DNA from: Jeotgalibaca ciconiae
GTDB taxonomy: Bacteria > Bacillota > Bacilli > Lactobacillales > Aerococcaceae
Assembly: GCF_003955755.1 (NCBI RefSeq)
Contig: NZ_CP034465.1
Span: 558,001-622,000 of the forward strand
Reading direction: 5' to 3'
Length of the DNA stretch: 64,000 nucleotides
Shown here in pieces: positions 9,065-17,769 of the stretch. Position numbers and translations under genes: made by a program. The notes beneath the pieces were generated by a model, which ran no database searches, had not been told where the DNA came from, and worked only from the letters and a program-made list of their open reading frames with translations. Each line of letters starts with the position of its first letter. Position 1 is the first letter of the stretch.

Positions 9065-9734
9065 TATTTTGAACCGCCTTGTATCCAAGCCCTCTAACCG
9101 TCACAATTTGAAAATCAATATTTTTATGCAATTTATCGCGCAGTCTTTTAATGTGTACATCAACTGTTCGCTCATCAGAATCGGAATCATATCCCCAAAT
9201 TTCATCCATCAATTGTTGTCTAGTAAAAATTTTATTTGGATATGCCAATAACTTATATAGTAATTGAAATTCTTTTTGAGGAAGTTCCATCCTATTGTCA
9301 TTCTCTTCTATTTGCAAAGTTTCTTGATAAAGGGTCGTATTGCCCATTCTTAATTCATTTTCATGAAGGATTTTTGCACGCCGTAACAATGCCTCTACAC
9401 GAAGAACCATTTCATTGACATCAATTGGTTTTACCATGTAGTCATCAATACCGATCCGGAAGCCTTTTTTCTTATCCTCAAATGTATCCTTAGCGGTAAT
9501 CATCAAAATCGGCGTTTCATCACCTGCTTCTCGCAGCAAGCCTGAGAATTCATAACCATCCATTTCAGGCATCATGACGTCGGTAATAATCAAGTCAACT
9601 GCTTGTTTATCTAATATCTCTAAAGCTTCTTTTCCATTTTGTGCTGTCACTACTTTAAATTGCGATTGAAGTAAAAATGATTTGTATAGTTCCAAGTGGT
9701 TTAAATCGTCTTCAATGATGAGAATTTTATTCAT
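9054..9734 (-). CDS. OmpR/PhoB-family response regulator
   Basis: The start is ATG 9734 (MNKILIIEDD), 6 bases after AAGGAG, giving 226 residues; an upstream in-frame ATG lacks such a site. The receiver domain has the acidic pocket (IIEDD), the phospho-acceptor Asp in LIITDVMMPEMDG, and the conserved Thr and Lys (MITAKD, MVKPID). The C-terminal winged helix ends with the typical RTVDVHIKRLRDKL and VRGLGYK. It is the first gene of a two-gene operon with the kinase. Target genes are not evident. Confidence 0.94.
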   Translation of the reverse strand: MNKILIIEDDLNHLELYKSFLLQSQFKVVTAQNGKEALEILDKQAVDLIITDVMMPEMDGYEFSGLLREAGDETPILMITAKDTFEDKKKGFRIGIDDYMVKPIDVNEMVLRVEALLRRAKILHENELRMGNTTLYQETLQIEENDNRMELPQKEFQLLYKLLAYPNKIFTRQQLMDEIWGYDSDSDERTVDVHIKRLRDKLHKNIDFQIVTVRGLGYKAVQNNEK

Positions 9735-9849
9735 TTTATTCTCCTTTTTAATCTTTGTTGGTTCTTTATTATGATAGTACCATAGCAGCTCGTTATTTAT
9801 CATGATATTCTACGTGGTTTCCTCTTGTATTCACAAATGTATCCTGCGA

Positions 9850-10013
9850 TAAGAAAAGCGGACAAGTCCGCCTTGACCTATGAAAAAATAGGAAATTTGA
9901 CCCTGAATGAGCAGCGAAGCGCGCAATGGGGCAAATTTATCTTTTTTTCACTAGGTCAGGACTTGGAAGCTAGACATTGATGGCTGAACTTATAATCCCC
10001 TAGTCTATAAAAA
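9850..10013 (+). repeat. Large palindromic intergenic repeat, copy A
   Basis: The 164-base element starts TAAGAAAAGCGGAC and ends near CCCTAGTCTATAA. Near-identical copies lie at 17581-17746 (inverted) and 33912-34120. Arms fold back on each other: CAAGTCC with GGACTTG, TGACCTA with TAGGTCA, TGAAAAAA with TTTTTTCA, and AAATTTG with CAAATTT. The left end is itself a small hairpin (GCGGAC-aa-GTCCGC). No open frame of note. Confidence 0.85.
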
Positions 10014-10047
10014 AAGGAAGTTAAGAATCTCTCCCTAACTTCCTTTT
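10011..10047. terminator. Terminator after the CstA-family gene
   Basis: AAAAGGAAGTTA (about 10012-10023) pairs with TAACTTCCTTTT (10036-10047). T runs occur on both outer sides, so it may act in both directions. It lies 23 bases beyond the cstA stop. Confidence 0.85.
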
Positions 10048-10069
10048 ATGGCTATTCTATTCTGATGAG

Positions 10070-11551
10070 TTAAATACCTTCTGAAGAAAAAGTTCCAATT
10101 GGCAACTGATCATTGATTAGCTCTCCATCTGGATCAACTGATAATTTTTGTTTTTTGCCTGATGTCCAGAATAGCATCAAGATCCCTACTGAAATAATCA
10201 AGGCAACGATAAATGTTATCACTGTCAGTCCCATTCGGAATCCAATGGGTTCACTTAAAATATAAACCACTACTGCGTACAGCATGAATACTCCTGGCAG
10301 TAACGTGACCAAATAATTTTTTCCTTTTAGATACAAATAACGCGTAGAAACGAGTAAGGAAATCACAGCTGTTACCTGATTTGCCCAGTTGAAATATCTC
10401 CATAAGATATTGAAATCAACATTGGTTAATGCAAAGGAAATGAGGTACAAGGGAATTGTGACCATCAAGATTTTTTTCATTGTATCTTGCTTGATGTTTA
10501 AGTAATCAGCTAATATCGTCCGCAAGCTTCTAAAAGCCGATAAACCAGATGATATTGGCAGTACGATAACTCCAATAATGGCTACAGTACCGAATACGTT
10601 CCCTAATAACATCATAGACACTTCGTTAACGACTAATGAAGCTGTACCGGCATCAATCATTTGACTTAATGTTTGACCGTCAAATAAGCTCATTGATGCT
10701 GCTGCCCAAATCATAGCAATGACTCCTTCAGCAATCATCATACCGTAAAAAGTAAAGCGACCTTCTCTTTCATTCGTACTGGTTCTTGATACCATAGGCG
10801 CTTGGGTAGCGTGGAAACCGGATAATGCTCCGCAAGAAATGGTAAAGAAAATAGCTGGGAAAATGGCTAATCCACCCGGATGGAAATTTTGAATATTGTT
10901 GATGGTTAGATTTGGAATAGGGCTGCCGCTAAATAGTAAACTGATTCCAATAGCGATTGTACTAATAATCAAAATCGCTCCAAACCATGGATAAACTTTT
11001 CCTAATGCTTGGTCGATCGGTAAAATAGTAGAAATAATGTAATACACAAAAATTACCACAACAATTACGCCCAATCCTAACCAGTTCGGCGTAATACTGT
11101 CAATCAAATTAGCTGGTGAAGTAACAAATACGGTTCCTACAAGCATCAATAATAGCATCGTAAAAATGTTTACCACATGCTTGACCGGTTTACCTAAATA
11201 TTTGCTGGCCAACTCCGGCAAGTGAGCTCCGTTATTTCTTAAAGAAATCATCCCCAACATGTAGTCGTGGACAGCTCCCGCAAAGATACATCCGACAATA
11301 ATCCATATATAAGCAACTGGTCCATATAAAGCACCCATGATAGGTCCGAATATCGGTCCAGTTCCTGCAATATTTAATAATTCAATAATAGCGTTCTTTC
11401 CTTTTGACATCGGTACAAAATCATAGCCGTCTTTCAGTACCTCTGCAGGAGTTTTTCGACTAGGGTCAATCGAAAAATTTTTCTCAATGTACTTCCCATA
11501 TGTAAAATATCCTAAAAGCAATAATGCAATCCCGCCAATTAAAGTAATCAT
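10070..11551 (-). CDS. cstA: CstA/BtsT-family transporter, probable pyruvate uptake
   Basis: This 493-residue protein has many membrane helices and the CstA-family core: IAGTGPIFGPIMGALYGP, HDYMLGMISLRNNGAHLPEL and SCGALSGFHATQAPM. It is on the short side for the family. E. coli members CstA and BtsT carry pyruvate (and peptides were proposed). The gene lies directly downstream of a LytS/LytTR pair, as btsT-type genes are controlled by BtsSR in E. coli. Pyruvate as substrate is therefore an inference from family and context. A long leader of about 135 bases may hold LytTR-binding sites, which I could not define. Confidence 0.88.
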   Translation of the reverse strand: MITLIGGIALLLLGYFTYGKYIEKNFSIDPSRKTPAEVLKDGYDFVPMSKGKNAIIELLNIAGTGPIFGPIMGALYGPVAYIWIIVGCIFAGAVHDYMLGMISLRNNGAHLPELASKYLGKPVKHVVNIFTMLLLMLVGTVFVTSPANLIDSITPNWLGLGVIVVVIFVYYIISTILPIDQALGKVYPWFGAILIISTIAIGISLLFSGSPIPNLTINNIQNFHPGGLAIFPAIFFTISCGALSGFHATQAPMVSRTSTNEREGRFTFYGMMIAEGVIAMIWAAASMSLFDGQTLSQMIDAGTASLVVNEVSMMLLGNVFGTVAIIGVIVLPISSGLSAFRSLRTILADYLNIKQDTMKKILMVTIPLYLISFALTNVDFNILWRYFNWANQVTAVISLLVSTRYLYLKGKNYLVTLLPGVFMLYAVVVYILSEPIGFRMGLTVITFIVALIISVGILMLFWTSGKKQKLSVDPDGELINDQLPIGTFSSEGI

Positions 11552-11644
11552 TCTTTCTCCTCCTTTTATGAATCCCCTTTCAATTTATACTGCTATTTTA
11601 CTCATATTTCGCTTCAAAGAGACTGTTTTCTGCTGAAATAACAA

Positions 11645-11674
11645 AACTACAGGCTGAGATGCACGCCTGTAGTT
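11645..11674 (-). terminator. Terminator after the LytTR regulator
   Basis: A perfect 10-bp stem, AACTACAGGC with GCCTGTAGTT, has a 10-base loop and is followed by T-rich sequence on the minus strand. It separates the two-component pair from cstA, which then needs its own promoter. Confidence 0.8.
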
Positions 11675-11687
11675 CTGAAATTCATTT

Positions 11688-12398
11688 TTATAAGCCGATT
11701 TTTTTCTTAAATGCTTTCATATACGAACGACTCACTGGTACTTTCATCTGATTTACCATGGTAAGTTGATAAGTATGGTTAAACCAAGGTTGAATTTCCC
11801 TTATTTTCGTGCTATTAATAATAAAAGAGCGATGTACTCGAATAAAGGAAGGATGGCCGCTTAATTTTTCTTCCCAAGTATTCAAAGTGTCATGGATTGT
11901 ATATGTTTTTTCTTCTGTATCTAAATGTACTTCCCCTTGATAGATGCTTACCGCTATTATAGAAGAAATTTTCAATAGAAAAATTCGTTCTTCTGTTTGT
12001 ATGGGAATAATGTCTTCTACAATGGGTGTTGTTATTTTTTGAGAAGTCTGAGCAGCCTTTTTTACTGCTTGCTGAATCCGATCTAACGAAAAAGGTTTCA
12101 AAACATAATCTCTAGCGTTCAAATCAAATGCTTGAACCGCATATTCGTCATAAGCTGTCGCAAAAATAATGATAGGTGGTTGTTGTAACTGGTTTAACTT
12201 GTTAGCCAGGGTTAGTCCGCTCTCTTCTGTTAAATGAATATCTAAGAAAACCAGCTCAATTTTATGCTGAATTAATATGCTGATTGCTTCGTCTATAGAA
12301 TCTGCTTCTTTTATAGAAGAAATCTCAGGACACTGTTTCAATAAATAAGTTAATTCATTTCTTGCTAAAGGTTCATCATCTACGATTAGCGTATGCAT
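11688..12398 (-). CDS. LytTR-family response regulator
   Basis: The 236-residue protein has an N-terminal receiver (MHTLIVDDEPLARNEL, phospho-acceptor Asp in LVFLDIHL, Lys in YVLKPF) and a C-terminal LytTR DNA-binding domain (about 135-236, with FIRVHRSFIIN and the terminal VPVSRSYMKAFKK). GAGGAGG precedes the ATG. It overlaps the kinase gene by 23 bases. With a LytS-type kinase and a CstA transporter next door it resembles BtsR/LytR regulators that respond to extracellular pyruvate. Confidence 0.93.
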   Translation of the reverse strand: MHTLIVDDEPLARNELTYLLKQCPEISSIKEADSIDEAISILIQHKIELVFLDIHLTEESGLTLANKLNQLQQPPIIIFATAYDEYAVQAFDLNARDYVLKPFSLDRIQQAVKKAAQTSQKITTPIVEDIIPIQTEERIFLLKISSIIAVSIYQGEVHLDTEEKTYTIHDTLNTWEEKLSGHPSFIRVHRSFIINSTKIREIQPWFNHTYQLTMVNQMKVPVSRSYMKAFKKKIGL

Positions 12399-14151
12399 CT
12401 TTTTCCTCCTCTATTTCACGGCGACCAATCACGCAGAATATGGTTGTTCCCTTATGCGTCGATTCGAATTGTAATTGAGCATTTTCTCCAAATAAACTAA
12501 GCAACCGTTTGTTTAAGTTCTCGATGGCTGATCCCGACCCTTTTTCTGAATGTACAATTTCTTTTCCTAATTTCCCTAAAACTTCAGGTGTGATCCCTGC
12601 CCCGTTATCTTGGACGCTGATTCGAATAGACTCTCCTTGACGCCGAATAGATACTAAAACTCGATTGTCTTTTTTTCTCCCCTTGAACGCATGCCTATAA
12701 GCATTCTCTACTAAAACCTGGATCAAAAATGGTGGTAGTAAAACTTGTTCCAGTTCTTTATCATATTGAACTTCTAGCTGATAACGATCAGGAAAACGAG
12801 CTTCCTCTAATGTTCGAAAGGCTTCTACCTGTTCTAGTTCTTTCGTTAATGGGATTAAGTTGGTTCTAGCGCCTGTCAAATTAGAACGAAAAAAATTACT
12901 TAGTTGAATCAGTAATGAACGAGCTTTTTCACTATCGATGCGAATCAATGCAGAAATTGTATTGATCGTATTAAAGAAGAAATGTGGATTCACTTGAGAT
13001 TGAAGTGATTTGATTTCTGCATCTTGCAGCAATCTGCTTTGCCATTCTACTTCTCCTAATTCAATTTGTTGCGAGAATATATTTCCTAAACCTTCTGCTA
13101 ACTGACGCTCAACGAATGTGAGCTTGTTTTTATCTGTAAAATACATTTTTAACGTTCCGACGGTTTTCTGTTTCGATTTTAATGGAATCACAATAGCAGC
13201 TTCTAACGGACATCCACTATGGTTGCATCCAATCTCTTCTTGCGAATGCACTTCACTGATTTCCCCAGTCTGTAAAACTTTTTTAGACAATTCTGTCAGT
13301 ATCTCAGTAGTTGGAATATGATGATCGCTTGCTGCGCCGACATGAGCTAAAATTCTTTCTTGATTTGTTATACTCACTGCATCCACCTTCATAAATTGTT
13401 GGATGGTTTGAGCTGCTTTTTCACAGGATTCTTTATTCAATCCAGAACGAAAATAAGGCATGGTTCGATTTGCCAGTTGCAACACATCATGTGTTTGTAC
13501 GGCTTTGGTTTGTTCTTCTTGCCGCAAGGTCGTTTCGATAATGGACATAAAAATCCCCGTACCAATACTATTTGTCAACATCATAGGCAAGGCAATGAAT
13601 TGGATCAAACTCCATGATTCTATATAATCACTTCCAAAAATAAAGATGCAAATCATTTGAATTGCTTCCATTAGAACACCTAAAACCAAACCTTCAGAAG
13701 CAGAAGGATACATATTCTTTTTCATGGATTTACTGCCAAAATAGCCAGAAAACAGTCCAATGAGGATAGAAGAAATCATGTAAATATGAACATCTCTTCC
13801 CCCTTGGAAAAAACGCATAGTCGCCGAAATAAGCCCAACAACTACTCCTACCGAGGATCCCCCAATCAAACCAGAAACACCGATCGTTAACACTCGTGTA
13901 TTAGCTAGAGCAGAACCTGCAGAAAGCTCGGTTACAAATTGATTTTCAATCATTTGATTTTGACTGATTTCAACACCCGTGAAATTTGAAATAAAAACAA
14001 ATAAACTAAAGAGGATGATTAATTTTAGTTTTGCACTCATTTGATAACGATTTACCAATACATTTTTTAAATAGGGAATATTAATTAACAAGTAGGCAAG
14101 GATAATAATGAGTCCGCCACGTTCAAGCATTAAAACAAACAATGAAAACAT
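12376..14151 (-). CDS. LytS/BtsS-type sensor histidine kinase
   Basis: ATG 14151 follows AGGAGGG, giving 591 residues. About six helices form the 5TM-5TMR_LYT module (about 1-200). A GAF-like domain follows (about 220-360), then the His_kinase segment with the phospho-accepting His in QSQVNPHFFFNTINTI and a HATPase (ENAYRHAF, DNGAGI). Members sense small carboxylates such as pyruvate (BtsS) or other signals (LytS). Translationally coupled to the LytTR regulator. Confidence 0.93.
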   Translation of the reverse strand: MFSLFVLMLERGGLIIILAYLLINIPYLKNVLVNRYQMSAKLKLIILFSLFVFISNFTGVEISQNQMIENQFVTELSAGSALANTRVLTIGVSGLIGGSSVGVVVGLISATMRFFQGGRDVHIYMISSILIGLFSGYFGSKSMKKNMYPSASEGLVLGVLMEAIQMICIFIFGSDYIESWSLIQFIALPMMLTNSIGTGIFMSIIETTLRQEEQTKAVQTHDVLQLANRTMPYFRSGLNKESCEKAAQTIQQFMKVDAVSITNQERILAHVGAASDHHIPTTEILTELSKKVLQTGEISEVHSQEEIGCNHSGCPLEAAIVIPLKSKQKTVGTLKMYFTDKNKLTFVERQLAEGLGNIFSQQIELGEVEWQSRLLQDAEIKSLQSQVNPHFFFNTINTISALIRIDSEKARSLLIQLSNFFRSNLTGARTNLIPLTKELEQVEAFRTLEEARFPDRYQLEVQYDKELEQVLLPPFLIQVLVENAYRHAFKGRKKDNRVLVSIRRQGESIRISVQDNGAGITPEVLGKLGKEIVHSEKGSGSAIENLNKRLLSLFGENAQLQFESTHKGTTIFCVIGRREIEEEKDAYANRR

Positions 14152-14258
14152 TCTTATTCCCTCCTTCCTCTTCATTATCAGTCTACACCAAATAAATCAA
14201 AAGAGTGGTCTTTTATTGAAGAATTCTCCTCCTTTTCTTTAAAGTATTGTTCTTAAAT

Positions 14259-15149
14259 CTATTCAGTATCTTTTGCAATATCTTCTCTTAGTTGTTCCAA
14301 AAATTTTTTACTTGCTAATGAAAAAGCTTCATTCTTTTTCCAAACGATATTTAAGTTCACTTTTAAAGAAGGATAGAGAGGCCTGAAACAAAGTTCATGA
14401 TTGTCCTTTACGGGAATCAACTTATCTAAACAAAGAGCAATCCCAATCTTTTCTTCTACCATAATTGCTGCATTGTAAATTAAATTGTAAGTTCCCACAA
14501 TATTGATTGTATCAACATCTTTTCCTAGCCAGCCTGATATTTCATTATTAACCATGCTTTGGCGAGAAACTAGAAGTGGTTGTTCGATAATATCTTGAGC
14601 CTGAATTTCTGCCCTTTCTGCTAATGGACTATCCTTTCTCATCAGAACACCCCAGCGATCCTGATAAGGAAGTTTTAGATAATTGTATTTATTCTTGTCG
14701 GTAGGCTCAATAAAAATTCCAAAGTCTAATAAACCATTATCCAATTTTTCTGAAATATCGTCAGAATTACCACTATATAGATGGAAACGGATATTTGGGT
14801 ATTGTTTTTGAAGTTTATTTAACGTTTTCGCAATCATCCGCATACCTTCTGTTTCTCCGCAACCAATAAAAATTTCGCCACTAATATCTGTCGAATTTCT
14901 ACTAAAATCATTTGTCGTTTTATCGACCAATTCCACGATTTCTTTTGCTTTTTTTAGAAAATAAACGCCTTCTTCCGTCAGTGTTATTTCGCGATTTCCT
15001 CTGAGAAACAGCGAAACGCCCAATTCTTCCTCCAGCTCTTTCAATTGCCGTGATAAAGTTGGCTGAGAAAGATGTAGCGCTTTTGCAGCAGATGAAATAC
15101 TTTTCTCTGTCGCTACAGCAATGAAGTACTGCACTACTCTTAATTCCAA
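14259..15149 (-). CDS. LysR-family transcriptional regulator
   Basis: The start is TTG 15149, after GGAG with 6-base spacing, giving 296 residues. The N-terminal helix-turn-helix is clear (KSISSAAKALHLSQPTLSRQLKELEEELG); the rest is a periplasmic-binding-like effector domain. It is divergent from an SDR-acetyltransferase operon with 123 bases between, the classic layout for LysR control of the neighbour. An extension upstream of the TTG is open but has no family similarity. Confidence 0.92.
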   Translation of the reverse strand: MELRVVQYFIAVATEKSISSAAKALHLSQPTLSRQLKELEEELGVSLFLRGNREITLTEEGVYFLKKAKEIVELVDKTTNDFSRNSTDISGEIFIGCGETEGMRMIAKTLNKLQKQYPNIRFHLYSGNSDDISEKLDNGLLDFGIFIEPTDKNKYNYLKLPYQDRWGVLMRKDSPLAERAEIQAQDIIEQPLLVSRQSMVNNEISGWLGKDVDTINIVGTYNLIYNAAIMVEEKIGIALCLDKLIPVKDNHELCFRPLYPSLKVNLNIVWKKNEAFSLASKKFLEQLREDIAKDTE

Positions 15150-15272
15150 TTTATTCTCCTTTCTTCCTATAACTTTTAAGCATGCCTGGATATTTGTTAT
15201 AGGTATTAGTTTCATCTATTGTAACAGCTTATAATAGACATTGAAAAGGATATATTTTGAGGAGGAGTTTAA

Positions 15273-16007
15273 ATGAGTCTTAAGAACAAAGTTGTTATGA
15301 TTACCGGAGCTTCCAGTGGTATTGGAGAAGCAACAGTATCCTTATTGGCTGAACAAGGAGCGAAGCTCGTCTTAGGAGCTCGTCGAGTGGAGCGATTAAA
15401 AGCCATCAAAGAGAAATACCCTCAAGCAGAAATTTATTATCAAACTACTGACGTTACAAAACAAGCGGACATTGAATTTTTGGCAAAATTGGCACGGGAT
15501 AAATTTGGACGAATTGATGTTTTGTTTAACAATGCTGGAATTATGCCTACTGCTCCTTTAGAAGAAAAACAAGTGCATGAATGGAAAGCTATGCTGGATA
15601 CTAATATAATGGGTGTCTTATATGGAATTGGCGCGGTTCTTCCTGCTATGATCCAACAGAAATCGGGTCACATTATTTCTACTGACTCTGTTGCCGGCCA
15701 TGTTGTTTATCCAAATTCTGCTGTTTATTGCGGTACCAAATTCGCAGTACGGGCAATTATGGAGGGTCTCAGACAGGAGCAAATCGACAATAATATCAAA
15801 TCAACCCTCATCTCACCGGGAACAACCGATACCGAACTTTATCAATCTATTTCAGATAAAGATTCTTCGAATCAAATTTTAAAGCTTCAAAAGGAAATTG
15901 GCATGCAATCAATTGATGTCGCTAAAGCCGTTGTCTACGCAATCGATACTCCTGCTGAAGTATCGATTAGTGATATGATTATACGAGCTTCTAAACAAAG
16001 GGGGTGA
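15273..16007 (+). CDS. Short-chain dehydrogenase/reductase
   Basis: A 244-residue SDR of the classical type. The NAD(P)-binding TGASSGIGE is at about 11-19, NNAG at about 88-91, and the catalytic Ser and Tyr-x3-Lys lie in STDS and YCGTK. An Arg pair (GARRVERL) after the second strand suggests NADPH preference. GGAGGAG lies 5 bases before the ATG. The next gene overlaps or abuts its stop, so they form an operon, probably under the divergent LysR regulator. The substrate is unknown. Confidence 0.92.
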   Translation: MSLKNKVVMITGASSGIGEATVSLLAEQGAKLVLGARRVERLKAIKEKYPQAEIYYQTTDVTKQADIEFLAKLARDKFGRIDVLFNNAGIMPTAPLEEKQVHEWKAMLDTNIMGVLYGIGAVLPAMIQQKSGHIISTDSVAGHVVYPNSAVYCGTKFAVRAIMEGLRQEQIDNNIKSTLISPGTTDTELYQSISDKDSSNQILKLQKEIGMQSIDVAKAVVYAIDTPAEVSISDMIIRASKQRG

Positions 16008-16012
16008 AAAAA

Positions 16013-16585
16013 GTGGATATGAAAAGTTTTATTGAATATTGCAGGCAAGGTTATCCTATTTCTGTTGGAGACGATCTTCATAACTTATTAGTTCAATGCA
16101 GCGAAGAGGCTCAGAAATTGACAATGAGATTAAATACTTCCTTTCATACAAGAGAAGAAATTGTTGAAGTTTTTAGTGAATTGACTGGAAAAGAAGTAGA
16201 TTCTTCTTTCATGTGTTTCCCACCTTTTCATACTGATTTTGGAAAAAATATCAGTATTGGGAAGAATGTTTTCTTTAACACTGGTTGTTCTTTCCAAGAT
16301 CGAGGCGGCATTACTATTGGAGATGGAAGTCAGATTGGGATGAATGTTACCATAGCAACCTTGAATCATGGGATCCCATTGGAAACTAGAAATACAACCT
16401 ATTCTTCACCCGTTATCATTGAAAAGAATGTGTGGATTGGTTCTAATGCGACTATTTTGCCTGGCGTTCGGATTGGAGAGAATTCTATTATTGCTGCAGG
16501 AGCAGTCGTGACAAAGGATGTTCCTCCCAATTCTATTTTTGGTGGTGTACCCGCCAAGCTGATTAAAAAAATACCAAGGACTTGA
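16013..16585 (+). CDS. Hexapeptide-repeat (LbH) acetyltransferase, maltose/galactoside O-acetyltransferase type
   Basis: I choose GTG 16013, 8 bases after GGGGG; GTG 16004 and ATG 16019 are alternatives. The 190-residue protein has an N-terminal maltose-acetyltransferase-like helix region and a left-handed beta-helix of hexapeptide repeats ([36 protein letters not shown]). The catalytic His is in TLNHG. It would transfer acetyl from acetyl-CoA to a sugar or similar acceptor. Co-transcribed with the SDR. Confidence 0.88.
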   Translation: MDMKSFIEYCRQGYPISVGDDLHNLLVQCSEEAQKLTMRLNTSFHTREEIVEVFSELTGKEVDSSFMCFPPFHTDFGKNISIGKNVFFNTGCSFQDRGGITIGDGSQIGMNVTIATLNHGIPLETRNTTYSSPVIIEKNVWIGSNATILPGVRIGENSIIAAGAVVTKDVPPNSIFGGVPAKLIKKIPRT

Positions 16586-16737
16586 GTACTGAAACAATGT
16601 GATTTTGGTAGCTTCAGAGCTTTTTTATTAGCCCAAGCTTACACTTTTAAAAAAACTGGTAGGTTCAAGTCTTTTTTTCCAGTCTAACCTTGCACTTTCA
16701 AAAATTAGTGTGAAGAATAGAATATTCTTTTTTATGT

Positions 16738-16782
16738 GAGGCCAGAGCTTGCTAGTTAGACATTGATGCTAGAAAAAATTTA
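16738..16782 (+). repeat. Degenerate fragment of the large intergenic repeat
   Basis: AGGCCAGAGCTTGCTAG...TAGACATTGATGCTAG resembles the right half of the 164-base repeat (AGGTCAGGACTTGG.AGCTAGACATTGATGGCTG). The left half is not recognisable. The rest of 16586-16800 contains only short A/T-rich stem-loops. Confidence 0.4.
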
Positions 16783-16802
16783 TCAAACTATACTCTAAAA
16801 TC

Positions 16803-16832
16803 AAAACATCCTCTATTTTGAGAGGATGTTTT
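16803..16832. terminator. Terminator after the toxin gene
   Basis: A perfect 12-bp stem, AAAACATCCTCT with AGAGGATGTTTT and a 6-base loop, lies 31 bases past the toxin stop. T residues flank both sides. Confidence 0.88.
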
Positions 16833-16863
16833 CTTTCTGCTTTACTAATTTAGTTCCTTTTTG

Positions 16864-17214
16864 TCAGAAAAAATGATGCACGACAGCTTTCATTTTTTCA
16901 ATAATTTCTTTGGGAAGCTGATATAAAACTACACTCTTTGTTCTTGCTTTTGGATCTATACTGCGTAAATGCTGCAAAAGAATTGTGCCATGAACAATAT
17001 CATTATCTGGTATCTGAATAAAAAAAGGTGATTGAGAATAATATTCTTCTGTATATTTTTCGGAACTACTGATAGGAGCCACAATGACTGTGTTCAGATG
17101 GCGGTTGTAATGGTTATTACTGACGACTACACATGGCCTCTTTTTTTGAGTTTCTACTCCTTTTGTTGGGTTCAAATCAATTACCATAACATCTCCTTGT
17201 CTAAAATTAAACAT
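16864..17214 (-). CDS. MazF/PemK-family endoribonuclease toxin
   Basis: A 116-residue PemK-fold protein: QGDVMVIDLNPTKGVETQKKRPCVVVSN, with the conserved Arg of KKRPC, the TVIVAPISS strand containing the conserved Thr/Ser, and the LLQHLRSID segment. MazF-type toxins cut single-stranded mRNA at short motifs. The ATG overlaps the antitoxin stop codon (TAATG), so translation is coupled and the antitoxin is made first. The cleavage motif cannot be predicted. Confidence 0.93.
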   Translation of the reverse strand: MFNFRQGDVMVIDLNPTKGVETQKKRPCVVVSNNHYNRHLNTVIVAPISSSEKYTEEYYSQSPFFIQIPDNDIVHGTILLQHLRSIDPKARTKSVVLYQLPKEIIEKMKAVVHHFF

Positions 17215-17483
17215 TAATCAAACTCCTCCGCTCCTACATCTGGCCCCCAATAAAGCTCTTTTTCTTCCACAACATCATACTTTTCTTGAAGTTCTGCTAC
17301 TTTATTCCAAAAGTTATCTGAATCTTCTCTTTTTCTTACTAAAACTTCCCCAGTATCCTGCAATTCAAATTCAAGCTCGTCATGAGAATCAACTTGTAAG
17401 ATTTCCCTTACTTGTTTAGGGATTGTAACTTGATTCTTTGAAGTCATTTTTGCGTAGATAAGTGGTTTATTCTTTGTCCTCAA
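17214..17483 (-). CDS. AbrB/MazE-type antitoxin
   Basis: The SpoVT-AbrB swapped-hairpin domain is clear (YAKMTSKNQVTIPKQVREILQV), followed by an acidic tail (about 60-89) that would wrap the toxin. TTG 17483 gives good spacing after AGGAG; the ATG three codons earlier touches the AGGAG and is less likely. The length is 89 residues. It should neutralise the downstream PemK toxin and repress the shared promoter. Confidence 0.9.
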   Translation of the reverse strand: MRTKNKPLIYAKMTSKNQVTIPKQVREILQVDSHDELEFELQDTGEVLVRKREDSDNFWNKVAELQEKYDVVEEKELYWGPDVGAEEFD

Positions 17484-17580
17484 TTTCCTCATCTCCTAAT
17501 CGATTATTTACTTATATTATATCACAAAGTAAGGAAATGTAAGGAATAAAGAGCTCATTTAATATAGAAATTTCATTGAA

Positions 17581-17746
17581 TTTTTTTATAGACTAGGGGA
17601 TTATAAGTTCAGCCATCAATGTCTAGCTCCCAAGTCCTGACCTAGTGAAAAAAAGATAAATTTGCCCCATTGCGCGCTTCGCTGCTCATTCAGGGTCAAA
17701 TTTCCTATTTTTTCATAGGCCAAGGCGGACTTGTCCGCTTTTCTTA
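17581..17746 (-). repeat. Large palindromic intergenic repeat, copy B (inverted)
   Basis: The reverse complement matches copy A (9850-10013) over its whole length with only a few differences, for example GGCCTA in place of GACCTA. It lies between the antitoxin promoter and the MATE gene and fills most of that gap. Confidence 0.85.
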
Positions 17747-17769
17747 TTATGTTTTATAAGTTGTTTTTG

